A stretch of DNA of 64,000 nucleotides from Humibacter sp049446075 (GCF_049446075.1 NZ_JBMSEB010000003.1:310001-374000), one strand, 5' to 3'; positions 1 to 9,427 are shown, counted from the first letter of the stretch. The notes: generated from the sequence alone by a model not told the origin. Program-made: numbers and translations.

Positions 1-753
1 GGAATACTCGAAGTAGCGGTCTACCGGGCCGGTGTACACGACCGGAATGGACCCAATAGCTGCGCTCTTATTGAAGGGTGTTGCTGCATCGAAGAAGTCG
101 GTATTGAGCAACACGTCTATCTTGGGATGATCCGCCATACGGTTGAGCCACGCCGTGTACCCCTCAACGGGCAGCCCCTCATAGGTGTCGTTGAAGTACC
201 GATTGTCATAGGTGTATCGGACCGGCAGCCGGCTGATGACCTCGGCGGGCAAGTTCGTCGGATCGGTTTGCCATTGTTTTGCCGTGTAATCACGAACGAA
301 CGCTTCGTACAGGGGGCGCCCGATGAGCGATATCGCCTTATCTTCCAGGTTCGATATCTCCCCTGAAGAGTTCTCCGCCGCATGGCTGGCAACAAGCTCG
401 CGAGCCTGGCTCGGTGAGTATGCCGAGCGGAAGAACTGGTTAATCGTCCCAAGGTTTATAGGTAGCGGAAATGCTTCGCCGCGATGCGTCGTATACACAC
501 GGTGCTGATAAGCCGTGAACTTCGCGAACCGGTTGACGTACGACCAGACCGTTTTGTTCGACGTGTGAAACAGATGGGCTCCGTAGCGGTGGATCTCGAT
601 GCCCGTCTCCGGCTCGACCTCGCTGTAGGCGTTGCCGCCGATGTGGGCCCTGCGGTCGATGACCGCCACACGCAGACCGAGCTCTTGTGCGCAGCGTTCG
701 GCAACCGTGAGCCCGAAGAATCCAGACCCAACTACCAGAAGGTCATAGTCCAT
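1..753 (-). CDS. glf: UDP-galactopyranose mutase, C-terminal part cut off by the window edge
   Basis: Flavoenzyme that interconverts UDP-galactopyranose and UDP-galactofuranose, giving galactofuranose for cell-wall glycans. The 251 visible codons begin MDYDLLVVGSGFFGLTVAE (a dinucleotide-binding GxGxxG at residues 9-14) and continue with HIGGNAY and RYGAHLFHT, both hallmarks of the Glf family; later YEAFVRDYTAKQW and PVRYTYDNRYF also fit. Family members are usually 370-400 residues, so about a third lies outside the window. The ATG at 753 is preceded by a good ribosome site, GAGAGGAA (762-769). Two galactofuranosyl-type GT2 genes lie just upstream on the same strand after a 125-nt gap, so it probably acts with them. 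The reading frame is open to the edge with no sign of damage. Confidence 0.95.
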   Translation of the reverse strand, partial: MDYDLLVVGSGFFGLTVAERCAQELGLRVAVIDRRAHIGGNAYSEVEPETGIEIHRYGAHLFHTSNKTVWSYVNRFAKFTAYQHRVYTTHRGEAFPLPINLGTINQFFRSAYSPSQARELVASHAAENSSGEISNLEDKAISLIGRPLYEAFVRDYTAKQWQTDPTNLPAEVISRLPVRYTYDNRYFNDTYEGLPVEGYTAWLNRMADHPKIDVLLNTDFFDAATPFNKSAAIGSIPVVYTGPVDRYFEYS

Positions 754-878
754 TCGGCGAGTTCCTCTCAAAGACTAAGTGCAAGCTGAGCACGTACCAG
801 GGTACAGACCGCTTCCGTGACGACGATGACGACGATGGGCCGCCCATGGGTGGTCTCGCAACGCAAGCCGCTGGCCTC

Positions 879-1721
879 TTAGTCATTCGGCGATACCTTG
901 CGAACGCTGATCTTCCGATAGACCAATCGGCGCACGGTGGTGGGAACGAAGCGGTACCCACCCCGTACGACGACGTTTCGGATGAATTGGGCCAAGCTCG
1001 TGAAGCGTTCCCGTCGAAGCACGACCTGCAGCTGGACTTCACTGCTGAAGAGTTTCCACCCTCCCCTGCGGTGGTAGGCACCGGCATCGATTCGATACAT
1101 CACTAAGGGATCCGTCAGATTTTCGGCCCGCGCTCCATGTTGGATCATGCGCGCGAACAGCCAATAGTCCTCCATGAGCCGGAGTTCACGGTATCCGCCC
1201 GCATCCAGCACGGCGGATTTTCGGTAAACAACGGTCGGATGGTTGAACGGGTCCTTGAACCGCGCGGAACGAGCGATCGTTTCGGCGCCCGAGGGGGGGA
1301 CGCGTCGACCCCAGACCTTACCGTCCTCATCAAACTCGAGCATCCCCGACCCGACCAGGTCATATCCTGATTCCAGCAGGGGAATCTGGCGCTCGAAACG
1401 TTGGGGCAACGAGATGTCGTCGGCATCCATTCGGGCGATGAACTCGTTCTTGCAGGCAGCAAGTCCCATCGTAAGCGCCTTGGCCAGGCCTACGTTTTTA
1501 TGGAGAACCACGAGGTTGACTGGCACGAGCGAGCTTTGAACGACCGATCTGATGGCGCGCGCCAGGCCATCAGGGACGGGCCCATCCTGTACCAGGACGA
1601 CCTCCGCGGGAGTTCTCGTTTGGTCGGTGACCGCGCTCTGGAAGGCCCGGAGGAAGTGCGCAGCGCGGTCTGCGTGGTAGACGGGGAGCAAGAGCGAAAA
1701 CGGCTGACCAGATTCCGTCAT
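879..1721 (-). CDS. Family 2 glycosyltransferase (GT-A fold)
   Basis: A 280-residue cytoplasmic glycosyltransferase with no membrane segment. It opens with FSLLLPVYHADRAAHFLRAF and EVVLVQDGPV, the usual GT2 nucleotide-sugar strand, and carries the metal-binding acidic motif ARMDADD near residue 97 and the later LMEDYWLFARM (an ED motif near the acceptor site). The ATG overlaps the stop codon of the preceding GT2 gene by 4 nt (ATGA), so the two are translationally coupled. Its place between a GlfT1-like enzyme and glf suggests it elongates or decorates a galactofuranose- or rhamnose-containing wall polymer. Donor and acceptor cannot be read from the sequence. Confidence 0.88.
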   Translation of the reverse strand: MTESGQPFSLLLPVYHADRAAHFLRAFQSAVTDQTRTPAEVVLVQDGPVPDGLARAIRSVVQSSLVPVNLVVLHKNVGLAKALTMGLAACKNEFIARMDADDISLPQRFERQIPLLESGYDLVGSGMLEFDEDGKVWGRRVPPSGAETIARSARFKDPFNHPTVVYRKSAVLDAGGYRELRLMEDYWLFARMIQHGARAENLTDPLVMYRIDAGAYHRRGGWKLFSSEVQLQVVLRRERFTSLAQFIRNVVVRGGYRFVPTTVRRLVYRKISVRKVSPND

Positions 1722-2692
1722 AGGGCGGACTTGGCTCTCGATTCCAGCCGCTCAACAGCGTCGGCCCGTACACCGTACGCATCGAGTGCTACGGAGTTGG
1801 GCGCTGGCCTCGTTTTGATCCCCTGCCTTAAGCCATCGACCAGACCCCGGCGCAATACTGCCCTGTCGTGAGAACGGACGAACGTGCGAAGCCAACGCAA
1901 CAGGGTGGAAACCAGATAGATCGCCTTCTCGCCGACAGAGAGCGACCGCGAGTGGGCAAGCATCCAGATCTTGTTCCGTACTTCGAATAGGAATCGTGCC
2001 CCTGGATCGGCGTCGGTGGATCCGAACTGCCGTGTTTTGTGCACCACAACACTCCGGCACGCAAGGTAACCGCGACCGTATCGAAGCAACCGAGCAGAGT
2101 ACTCGAAGTCGTCATTCCATAGGAAGTAGTCGACGATCGGAAGCCCCAGCGACCGTACTGCGCTGCCCTTGATGAGCAACGAAACGAATGATGCAGAGCG
2201 CACCGGATAGCACTGATATTTCGCAGCGCGCGCCACCGATCTCCGGCTCGCGAATGGCCGAACGCGAGGAGTGTTCATCGGGTGGGGCCTGCCGTCGATC
2301 CACTCGACCCGTGATCCGACAAGATTTGTGTTGTGCGGTGAGACTTCGACAACGCGCACAAGTTCTTGGAGTGCAGTCGACGTGGGCACCGTGTCGTCGT
2401 CCATGACCCACACGTAGTCCGCGTCATGATTCTCCACGGCCTCGGCGATGCCCACCGCGAACCCGCCAGCCCCTCCCGTGTTCCGCGGCAAGCTGAGCAC
2501 ATGGACACCGGGCACAATCGACCGAGCCGTAGCGGCTGAGTCATCGGTTGAAGCGTTGTCGACGACAACGATCGCATCGGGGGCGACAGTCTGCGCGAGG
2601 ATCGCTCTCAAACACTCTTCGAGGAGTGCCGTCCTGTTGTACGCAACGACCACCGCCACCACCCGCGGAGCCCTTCCCCTGCATTCAGTCAT
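1718..2692 (-). CDS. Family 2 glycosyltransferase, GlfT1/rhamnosyltransferase-like
   Basis: A 324-residue GT2 enzyme. The core reads VVAVVVAYNRTALLEECLRA, then IVVVDNASTDDSA, then a glycine-rich NTGGAGGFAVGI stretch followed by YVWVMDDDTVP. The GGAGG segment and the WVMDDD motif are typical of actinobacterial galactofuranosyltransferases of the GlfT1 type and of related rhamnosyltransferases. I place the start at the ATG at 2692 because it overlaps the stop codon of the upstream membrane-protein gene by 8 nt; longer forms would run far into that gene. A neighbouring glf supports UDP-galactofuranose as donor, but this is inferred from context. Confidence 0.85.
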   Translation of the reverse strand: MTECRGRAPRVVAVVVAYNRTALLEECLRAILAQTVAPDAIVVVDNASTDDSAATARSIVPGVHVLSLPRNTGGAGGFAVGIAEAVENHDADYVWVMDDDTVPTSTALQELVRVVEVSPHNTNLVGSRVEWIDGRPHPMNTPRVRPFASRRSVARAAKYQCYPVRSASFVSLLIKGSAVRSLGLPIVDYFLWNDDFEYSARLLRYGRGYLACRSVVVHKTRQFGSTDADPGARFLFEVRNKIWMLAHSRSLSVGEKAIYLVSTLLRWLRTFVRSHDRAVLRRGLVDGLRQGIKTRPAPNSVALDAYGVRADAVERLESRAKSAL

Positions 2693-4982
2693 ACGAGATT
2701 CCAGGATCGCGTAGGGGAGCTGAGGCTCTGGACAGAAGCGACTCACTGCCCTCCGTCCTCCCCCAGAAGCGCGCCCGCCCCAAGATCCACGCCAGTGTGA
2801 CAAGTGCAATAAGAATCAGCGCCGCCACCTCAATTCCGGCACCAGGGCTCACGAACGCGACATGCACGGTGCTCCCGCTCGAACTCTCCGGGACGTCCAA
2901 AGTCATCAAGAAGCCGTCCGTCCTCCTTGAGGATATGGCGGCTCCATCGACCTGATATCCCGGCCATGCAATGCGGCTCAACGCCACCTTTCCGCCGCCA
3001 GAAGGCACTTTCTCAACTTTGAAATCGATCCCCATCGCGTCTTCATGCGTCGCTCGGACAGTCACACCGTTCGATGTCCATACGATGCCGCCGGCAGGCC
3101 TCACCGGATGATTCCGCACGATGAGCCTCGTTATGGAGTCATCGTGGACAACGTGCCACCCGATCGGCACACGCGACCACACGGATTCGGGCACCACGCT
3201 CTTAACTACTTGCACCGAGCTGACGGCGATGTCATCCGCAAGAGTGTTGCCAGACTCCGACTGCTTCTCGAAGAGCTTGGTGTACAGCTCTGGGCAAGTC
3301 GCTCCCTGATACTGCATGCACATTGCATCGCCGTACCCGGGATAAAAGACCGTCGTGTAGGCGTTCTGGACCCGTGCCTCTGGCACGTACCAGAGGTTCG
3401 CCACCAAGGTCTCAGACCAGTCGCTTGTGCGGATCACCCCGTTGAGCGGTCCACCGACCACGATCACATCTCCGACAGCTTGGCGAAGCACACTTCGATA
3501 CTGCGAATAGTCATGTGGTATCTGATAGTCGAGAAGCGGTCCACGAGGATGCGTCGCGTGCTGCGGTATGACTAAACCGACGGTCCCGACAATGGCGACT
3601 GCCGCAGCGAATGCCGGCCATCGACCATGGCGAATGCTCTCGAAGAACCGCATCCGTCCCGTCGACTCCGACAAGGCTCCAAGGTAGAGCAGCCACAGAC
3701 CGCCGGCCAACGCCACGAAGCAGACAACAATGGGAGCAAGGAACTCAGGAGCAAAGGAGAACGTAAGCCACGAGCTCGCCGCTGCGACTGTGAGAGCGAT
3801 CGTGAAGCGCGTCCTACTCATGGACGCCCGCGCCCGCGACAGGCCAAGCGTGAGCATCACGCCGACGGCGATCACCAGATACGGCATCATACGAATCGGA
3901 ATCCGCAAGGGACCGACGTCACTCGGCAGAAGCACTCCGATGAGCGCTGCGCCGAACAGGATAACGACGCTCGCTCGGGCGCGAAGAAGCCTTAGGAGGG
4001 GCTTCCAAGCTACGAAGGCAAAGGCAGGGAGCAGCCACGAGACGTAGATGAGCGGCGCGTGGGGAAAAAGGTTGCCGAACACGTTTACCGAAGTTGCCCC
4101 GACCGGAGAACTCGAGGCCGCTAGCGAGCTCAGGTTCGTCGTCAGCAGTCCCGTATTGACTACCGACTGAACTCGACCGGACGACGGCGCTGTCAGCAAC
4201 GAGGGGAGATGCACGATCAGCCCGAAGGAAACGGCGACCGCGAGCAAGCCGATAGTACGTATCCACGTAGGGCGGTGGCCAGAAAGCACCGCTTCAACGA
4301 AGATGGCGATGAGTGCGATGCCAAGAAAGATCGTCGCGTGAACGTAACCGATGCCGATAACGGCCATAACGCTGCAGATCGCGAGTAGCGGCGACTTGCC
4401 ACCGAACGCGGCACGGCGCGACAGCGCCCAGGCGAGCGGCCAGAGGCTCCAGGCCATTAGCCCGTTCACCCATGAGGTGGCATCCAGATAGAGGGTGACA
4501 CCCGCCAGCGGCAGAACTACACCAAGGACCGCGGCGAACGGACGAGTGATGCCGAAGGTTCGACCGAGAACGTATCCCCCGAAGCTTCCGACGCATAGAC
4601 AGATTAGCTTCACGATCGTGGCGTAAACAAGCGCGTTGTCGAAGGCATGAGAGCCGACGCCGACTACCCAGAGAATCGGACTGAAGAGGCCCCAGGCTCC
4701 CTCGGACAGGTAATTCCCAGATTGCCAGACGGTCGGGTTGATCAGAGACCAGTCGCCGGACAGGACCCTCGTGCCGATCTTGTACCACTGACCGATTGCG
4801 CCGGCTTGCGTGTCGTCGATGAAGTAGTACCCATGGTTGAACGCGAGGGGGATTAATCCTGCCGCAAGGACCGCAACGACAGCGAAGGCGGGCCAGAGCA
4901 AGCGTGGGGGCACCAGAGAATTATGCCTTACGGCGGAACGGACCACTGTCAGGCAGGTCGCGGTAGGGTTTCTGCTGACCAT
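2685..4982 (-). CDS. Large polytopic membrane protein, YfhO/GT-C-like
   Basis: About 765 residues. One membrane helix (LLWPAFAVVAVLAAGLIPLAF) is followed by an outside loop with an acidic pair, FIDDTQAG (residues 56-57), then about ten further hydrophobic helices, a roughly 230-residue probably extracytoplasmic C-terminal part, and one last helix near the end (IEVAALILIALVTLAWIL). The acidic pair in the first loop is the usual catalytic feature of GT-C enzymes that use lipid-linked sugars; the segment before the last helix (SRIAWPGYQVDG) resembles YfhO-type proteins. It may use the polyprenyl-phosphate sugar made by the GtrB-like enzyme at 5930. The start is uncertain: ATG 4982 has a TACCAT hexamer 5 nt before it, while upstream ATGs would run toward the divergent gene. 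Confidence 0.7.
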   Translation of the reverse strand: MVSRNPTATCLTVVRSAVRHNSLVPPRLLWPAFAVVAVLAAGLIPLAFNHGYYFIDDTQAGAIGQWYKIGTRVLSGDWSLINPTVWQSGNYLSEGAWGLFSPILWVVGVGSHAFDNALVYATIVKLICLCVGSFGGYVLGRTFGITRPFAAVLGVVLPLAGVTLYLDATSWVNGLMAWSLWPLAWALSRRAAFGGKSPLLAICSVMAVIGIGYVHATIFLGIALIAIFVEAVLSGHRPTWIRTIGLLAVAVSFGLIVHLPSLLTAPSSGRVQSVVNTGLLTTNLSSLAASSSPVGATSVNVFGNLFPHAPLIYVSWLLPAFAFVAWKPLLRLLRARASVVILFGAALIGVLLPSDVGPLRIPIRMMPYLVIAVGVMLTLGLSRARASMSRTRFTIALTVAAASSWLTFSFAPEFLAPIVVCFVALAGGLWLLYLGALSESTGRMRFFESIRHGRWPAFAAAVAIVGTVGLVIPQHATHPRGPLLDYQIPHDYSQYRSVLRQAVGDVIVVGGPLNGVIRTSDWSETLVANLWYVPEARVQNAYTTVFYPGYGDAMCMQYQGATCPELYTKLFEKQSESGNTLADDIAVSSVQVVKSVVPESVWSRVPIGWHVVHDDSITRLIVRNHPVRPAGGIVWTSNGVTVRATHEDAMGIDFKVEKVPSGGGKVALSRIAWPGYQVDGAAISSRRTDGFLMTLDVPESSSGSTVHVAFVSPGAGIEVAALILIALVTLAWILGRARFWGRTEGSESLLSRASAPLRDPGISYD

Positions 4983-5057
4983 GCGCGATGGTAGCCGCGT
5001 GGACTTGCCGATCTGACAACGCATCTTCACCATGAGGGCGTGCCGTAAGGACCATTC

Positions 5058-5933
5058 GTGACCCACCCACTCGTGTCAGTTGTAATCCCCGCGTACAACA
5101 ACGACGCTTACATCCGTAAGACTCTAGAGTCCGTGCTCGCGCAGACCTATCCATCGATCGAACTCATCGTTGCCGACCACTCCTCTTCGGACCGCACCCT
5201 CGAGGAGGTGTCCCGGTTCACTTCAGACCCTCGCGTAACAGTCTTGACAACCCCCGGCGGCGGTGGAGCGCTACGCAACTGGAACCGCGTCTCGAGTGCG
5301 GCTACCGGTAAATACGTGAAGTTGGTATGCGGCGATGATCTGCTGCGAAGCGATATCGTGGCCAGACAGGTTGAAGGTCTTGAAGCGAACCCCTCAGCCA
5401 GCCTGGCAGCATCCCAACGAAGCATCGTCGATGCAAACGACAAGGCCATCGTAAGGGCTCGCGGCCTTGCCGGATTGCATGGCCTCGTCCCTGGCAAAGA
5501 AGCGGTGCGGCGGACTGTTAGAGCCGGAGCGAACATCTTTGGCGAACCTGCATGCGTCATGATTCGTCGTTCTGCGTTAGAAGAGGTCGGATATTGGGAC
5601 TCCCGGTACCCGTATCTCATCGATGAAGCAACATACGTGCGAGTTCTCCTTACCGGCGACCTGTTCGCGCTGGCGGAGCCAATGGCGTCGTTCCGCGTGT
5701 CCCATACACAATGGAGTGTCCGTCTAGTGAAGGAACAAGCGGAGCAGGCTTCTGCTTTCCATAAGTGGCTCGGTAAGGAGCATCCCGAGGTAGTCAGCCC
5801 GGGCGACGTTCGGCGAGGGAACGCCCAGGCTCGCAGGACAGCACAACTGCGCCGCCTTGCGTACACGCTCCTGAAACGCCGGATGGGGGCAGCCCAGGGC
5901 CCCGGCCCGCAAAAGGCAGGAGTTGCGCGATGA
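5058..5933 (+). CDS. Family 2 glycosyltransferase
   Basis: A 291-residue GT2 enzyme transcribed divergently from the YfhO-like gene. It starts at a GTG with AAGGA seven nt upstream and reads VSVVIPAYNNDAYIRKTLES, IELIVADHSSSDRT, then YVKLVCGDDLL as the metal-binding acidic motif, and YPYLIDEATYV in the acceptor half. The C-terminus is basic and lacks a membrane helix. Its stop overlaps the next start by 4 nt (ATGA), so it is coupled to the polyprenyl-phosphate glycosyltransferase. The nature of the transferred sugar is unknown. Confidence 0.87.
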   Translation: MTHPLVSVVIPAYNNDAYIRKTLESVLAQTYPSIELIVADHSSSDRTLEEVSRFTSDPRVTVLTTPGGGGALRNWNRVSSAATGKYVKLVCGDDLLRSDIVARQVEGLEANPSASLAASQRSIVDANDKAIVRARGLAGLHGLVPGKEAVRRTVRAGANIFGEPACVMIRRSALEEVGYWDSRYPYLIDEATYVRVLLTGDLFALAEPMASFRVSHTQWSVRLVKEQAEQASAFHKWLGKEHPEVVSPGDVRRGNAQARRTAQLRRLAYTLLKRRMGAAQGPGPQKAGVAR

Positions 5934-6958
5934 GTGAGAGCGAGACAGTCTCAACCCAGCTTCCAGCCGATCACTCGATCTCAATCGTGGTCCCTGTTTA
6001 CCAAGGCGAAAGAACCCTCGCTGGTCTGATGGATGAAATCAAGCCACTAACTTCGCCGCAGATTACGACCGGTGGACACTCCTGGGTCGTCGGTGAGGTA
6101 CTCCTCGTAAACGACAACGGCCCGGACAACTCAGCGGCGGTGATGCGCATGTTGAGCAAAGACTTCTCTTTTGTTCGACCTGTATGGCTGTCGCGAAATT
6201 TCGGCCAGCATGCGGCGACGCTCGCTGGAATGGCTTCCGCCGGCGGCGACTGGGTCGTAACGCTCGACGAGGACGGACAGCACGATCCGTCCGACATCGG
6301 CGCGCTCCTCGACGCTGCGATGGAGCGGCAGTCCCCGGTCGTCTATGCGAAAGCGCTTAATGAAGCGCCTCACGGGTTCCTACGCAACTCCGCATCGAAA
6401 ACAGCCAAGTGGATGCTCGCTAAGGTATCGGGTACAACGAACGCTAGCGAGTACAGCAGTTTCAGACTCGTCCTCGGGAACATCGCGCGCAGCGTCGCCG
6501 CCTACGCCGGATCAGGCGTCTATCTAGATGTCGCTCTGGGCTGGGTGTCCAACCGGATCGCGACTGCTCCGGTCACCCTCCGTGAAGAGGGAGACCGCCG
6601 GTCCGGATATTCCCCTCGAAGACTATTCGGACACTTCCTCCGCATGGTGCTCACCAGTGGAACACGGGCACTTCGGGCTGTGGCGATTCTCGGATTCATC
6701 ATCGGAATCATCGGAATCATCTTTGCAATAGTTGTGCTCATCGAGCGCGTCGTAGGAGACATAGCCATCGCAGGGTGGGCGTCGACCGTCGTGATCGTGC
6801 TCCTAAGCTCGGGCGCAATCCTCTTCTCATTAGGCGTCGTGGCCGAGTACATCGGCATAAATGTCAATATGGCGATGGGGAAGCCCCCATACCTCATCAC
6901 CACGGATCCTGACAACGGACCTCTCGGTCGACCGCCCCGCGTAACTCATGGCCGTTGA
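5930..6958 (+). CDS. Polyprenyl-phosphate glycosyltransferase, GtrB/DPM1-like with two C-terminal membrane helices
   Basis: A 342-residue enzyme expected to transfer a sugar from a nucleotide donor to undecaprenyl or decaprenyl phosphate at the inner face of the membrane. The N-terminal GT2 domain has ISIVVPVYQGERTLAGLMDE, then WLSRNFGQHAATLAGMASA and VVTLDEDGQHDPSDI, which are the classic GtrB/ArnC/Dpm1 signatures (RNFGQ and DEDGQHDP). Two hydrophobic helices follow (about residues 245-270 and 278-305), and the tail reads EYIGINVNMAMGKPPYLI as in GtrB proteins. A GtrA-type flippase candidate lies at 19488. Coupled to the GT2 before it and overlapping the SDR after it by 11 nt. Confidence 0.88.
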   Translation: MSESETVSTQLPADHSISIVVPVYQGERTLAGLMDEIKPLTSPQITTGGHSWVVGEVLLVNDNGPDNSAAVMRMLSKDFSFVRPVWLSRNFGQHAATLAGMASAGGDWVVTLDEDGQHDPSDIGALLDAAMERQSPVVYAKALNEAPHGFLRNSASKTAKWMLAKVSGTTNASEYSSFRLVLGNIARSVAAYAGSGVYLDVALGWVSNRIATAPVTLREEGDRRSGYSPRRLFGHFLRMVLTSGTRALRAVAILGFIIGIIGIIFAIVVLIERVVGDIAIAGWASTVVIVLLSSGAILFSLGVVAEYIGINVNMAMGKPPYLITTDPDNGPLGRPPRVTHGR

Positions 6959-7949
6959 CGCGCTGATCATCGGATCCCGCGGACTTCTCGGCTCGGCCAT
7001 CGTTCGCGCAGGGGAGGCCCGTGACGATTGGAGCGTCCGTAGCACCCCGCCTCTGCCCTGGCAGGATCCGCATCTCGTTGGGGAGCAAGTCGCCGCTGCG
7101 GTCGAAGCGTTGGTCGTTTCGGCCTCACGCGCGGGTTCAAATTGGGCGGTGGTTTGGGCAGCAGGCGCTGCCGTCACGTCATCATCAAAGGAAGACCTTA
7201 ATGCTGAACTAGACACATTCTCCCGTTGTGTGAAAGCCATCCGCGCGGCTGCATCGACTCGTGGGACCTTCTTCTATGCATCATCGGCGGGAGGCGCATA
7301 CGCGGGGTCCTCAGGTCCACCGTTCGACGAGACGACGCTGCCTGCGCCCTTATCGCCTTACGGAGAATTGAAGCTCGCGGCGGAGGCCATCGCCACTAAC
7401 GAACTGACACCCCACGGTATCAACGTCTGCATCGGGCGGATAGCCAATTTGTATGGTCCTGGACAACGACTAGACAAAATGCAAGGTCTGATATCTCACC
7501 TTGCCGTCGCCCAGTTCTCGCCGAGGCCGGCTACGATCTACGTTTCACTGGACACAATCCGCGACTACATTTATGTAGACGACTGCGCGTCTCTGATTGC
7601 GGACCTGATCGAAGAAGTCAGCGACAGTTCGGGAGACGCGGGCGAGGGCGTCTCAGTCACAAAAGTGCTCGCGTCCGGGCGGGGCGTTACCATCGGTGAA
7701 CTCATAGGCGAAATTGGCCTCATTAGCAAGCGCCGTCCGAACGTGATGATCGGCTTCTCCCGGGCCGCCGAATACCAGGCGAGGGATCTACGCTTGCGGT
7801 CTCGCGTGTTGCCACACCTGGATGCTCGCTCTTTGACTTCGCTCCCGGCTGGAATCGCAGCGACTATGCGCGACATCATGTTCAGGATTCAAGAACCCCC
7901 GCCGCTTGACCGCCAAGAACCGACCCCGCCGCTACTTAAAGGCCAGTGA
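6948..7949 (+). CDS. NAD-dependent epimerase/dehydratase (extended SDR)
   Basis: A 333-residue short-chain dehydrogenase/reductase that probably acts on a nucleotide sugar. The Rossmann motif is GSRGLLGSA near residue 9, the catalytic serine region is FFYASSAGGAY, and the YxxxK motif is SPYGELKLAAE. The C-terminal part is that of the extended SDR family, with RDYIYVDDCA. It overlaps the upstream glycosyltransferase by 11 nt, and its 3' end overlaps the convergent rmlA by 14 nt. It might make the sugar used by the GtrB-like enzyme, but the substrate cannot be told. Confidence 0.85.
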   Translation: MAVDALIIGSRGLLGSAIVRAGEARDDWSVRSTPPLPWQDPHLVGEQVAAAVEALVVSASRAGSNWAVVWAAGAAVTSSSKEDLNAELDTFSRCVKAIRAAASTRGTFFYASSAGGAYAGSSGPPFDETTLPAPLSPYGELKLAAEAIATNELTPHGINVCIGRIANLYGPGQRLDKMQGLISHLAVAQFSPRPATIYVSLDTIRDYIYVDDCASLIADLIEEVSDSSGDAGEGVSVTKVLASGRGVTIGELIGEIGLISKRRPNVMIGFSRAAEYQARDLRLRSRVLPHLDARSLTSLPAGIAATMRDIMFRIQEPPPLDRQEPTPPLLKGQ

Positions 7950-8811
7950 CCGCGTCCAGCAATTGACGCAAGTAGATTCCGTAGCCGCTCTTGACGAGTG
8001 GTTCCGCGAGCGTCCTCAGCTGGGATGTGTCAATCCAGCCATTCCGCCACGCGATCTCTTCGATGCAGCCGATCTTCGTGCCCTGGCGATGTTCAATAAC
8101 CCGAACGTAATCGGAAGCCTGCATCATGGACTCGAACGTGCCGGTGTCGAGCCAGGCGGTGCCCCGGTCGAGCACCTGAACCTTGAGCTTGCCTGCCTGC
8201 AGATAGCGCTCGTTCACCGTCGAGATCTCAAGTTCGCCTCGGGCACTCGGCTCAATCGTCTTCGCTATCTCGACAACATTGTTGTCATAGAAGTAGAGGC
8301 CGGGCACGGCGTAGTTGCTCTTCGGGCGCTCCGGCTTCTCTTCGATGGATAGTGCCCTGAAGTCGTCGTCGAATTCCACGACGCCGTAGGCCCTGGGGTT
8401 GCTCACGTGGTACGCGAAAATCCTCGCGCCTTCGTCGCCCGTCACGTGGCGAAGGGCTGTGCCCAGCCCTGTGCCGTGGAAGATATTGTCGCCGAGCACC
8501 AGGGCGACCGCCTCCTCACCGATGAATTCCTCGCCGATGATGAAGGCCTGCGCGAGTCCGTCGGGCGAGGGCTGTACTGCGTATTCCAGCCGGATGCCTA
8601 GCGCCGAGCCGTCGCCGAGGAGGGCCTTGAACTGCTCATTGTATTCGGGCGTCGTGATGATCAGAATCTCGCGGATTCCCGCCATCATGAGCGTTGACAA
8701 CGGGTAGTAGACCATGGGCTTGTCGTAGATCGGCATGAGCTGCTTGGAGATGCCCTTGGTGATTGGCCAGAGGCGAGTACCCGACCCGCCCGCCAGAATA
8801 ATGCCGCGCAT
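7936..8811 (-). CDS. rmlA: Glucose-1-phosphate thymidylyltransferase
   Basis: First enzyme of dTDP-L-rhamnose synthesis: glucose-1-phosphate plus dTTP gives dTDP-glucose and pyrophosphate. The 291 residues begin MRGIILAGGSGTRLWPITKG, the nucleotidyltransferase loop, followed by SKQLMPIYDKPMVYYPLSTL and later LVLGDNIFHGTG with the metal-binding aspartate. Length matches the family. It follows rmlC after a single nucleotide on the same strand, and its 3' end overlaps the convergent SDR gene by 14 nt. Its composition is GC-rich again, unlike the preceding genes. Confidence 0.97.
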   Translation of the reverse strand: MRGIILAGGSGTRLWPITKGISKQLMPIYDKPMVYYPLSTLMMAGIREILIITTPEYNEQFKALLGDGSALGIRLEYAVQPSPDGLAQAFIIGEEFIGEEAVALVLGDNIFHGTGLGTALRHVTGDEGARIFAYHVSNPRAYGVVEFDDDFRALSIEEKPERPKSNYAVPGLYFYDNNVVEIAKTIEPSARGELEISTVNERYLQAGKLKVQVLDRGTAWLDTGTFESMMQASDYVRVIEHRQGTKIGCIEEIAWRNGWIDTSQLRTLAEPLVKSGYGIYLRQLLDAVTGL

Positions 8812-8812
8812 G

Positions 8813-9421
8813 CTAATTCGCTCCGTTCAGCGAGGCGTAGAAGGCCTTCGCTTCGGCATAGTCTGGAAGCAGACCTCTGTCGCGAGCGGCGAAGAGCGTT
8901 GGTGCGTCCGTGTCCTTGGGCGACAGCAGTAGCTCGTGGGATACCAGCGGAAAATCGAGTGCAATTTCAGGGTCGAGCGGGTTGATCTCGTGCTCGCGAT
9001 CTGGGGTGTACACGTCGGACACCAAATAGGTCACGATCGCATCATCGGCGAGTGCAACGAAGCAATGTCCAAGGCCCTCGGCGATGTATACGGCTCGACG
9101 ATCAACATCGTCGAGTAACACAGCATCTGACTGTCCAAATGTCGGGGATCCGACTCTGATGTCAATCGTGAAGTCAAGGACCGCGCCTCGTAGGCAGGTC
9201 ACATATTTGGCTTGTCCTACCGGGATGTCAGCGAAATGGACTCCTCGTACCGAACCCTTTCGCGAGACAGACGTATTCCCTTGTCGTAGGTTCAGCGGGT
9301 GGCCGACCACGTCCTCGAGGCGGTCGAATCTGTACCACTCGAGGAACACGCCGCGGTCATCTCGGTGCTGCACGGGTGTGATCTCGTAGGCATCGGGTAC
9401 GGACAACTCGCGGATCTGCAC
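8813..9421 (-). CDS. rmlC: dTDP-4-dehydrorhamnose 3,5-epimerase
   Basis: Third step of dTDP-rhamnose synthesis. The 202-residue cupin protein contains GSVRGVHFADIPVGQAKYV with the catalytic histidine, VLDFTIDIRVGSPTFGQ, and YIAEGLGHCFVALAD, all close to RmlC consensus. It begins with GTG at 9421; a TAGACT hexamer six nt upstream (9428-9433) suggests a leaderless message that also carries rmlA. rmlB lies divergently 167 nt away, so the two halves of the pathway share one intergenic control region. Confidence 0.95.
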   Translation of the reverse strand: MQIRELSVPDAYEITPVQHRDDRGVFLEWYRFDRLEDVVGHPLNLRQGNTSVSRKGSVRGVHFADIPVGQAKYVTCLRGAVLDFTIDIRVGSPTFGQSDAVLLDDVDRRAVYIAEGLGHCFVALADDAIVTYLVSDVYTPDREHEINPLDPEIALDFPLVSHELLLSPKDTDAPTLFAARDRGLLPDYAEAKAFYASLNGAN

Positions 9422-9427
9422 CGGGTG

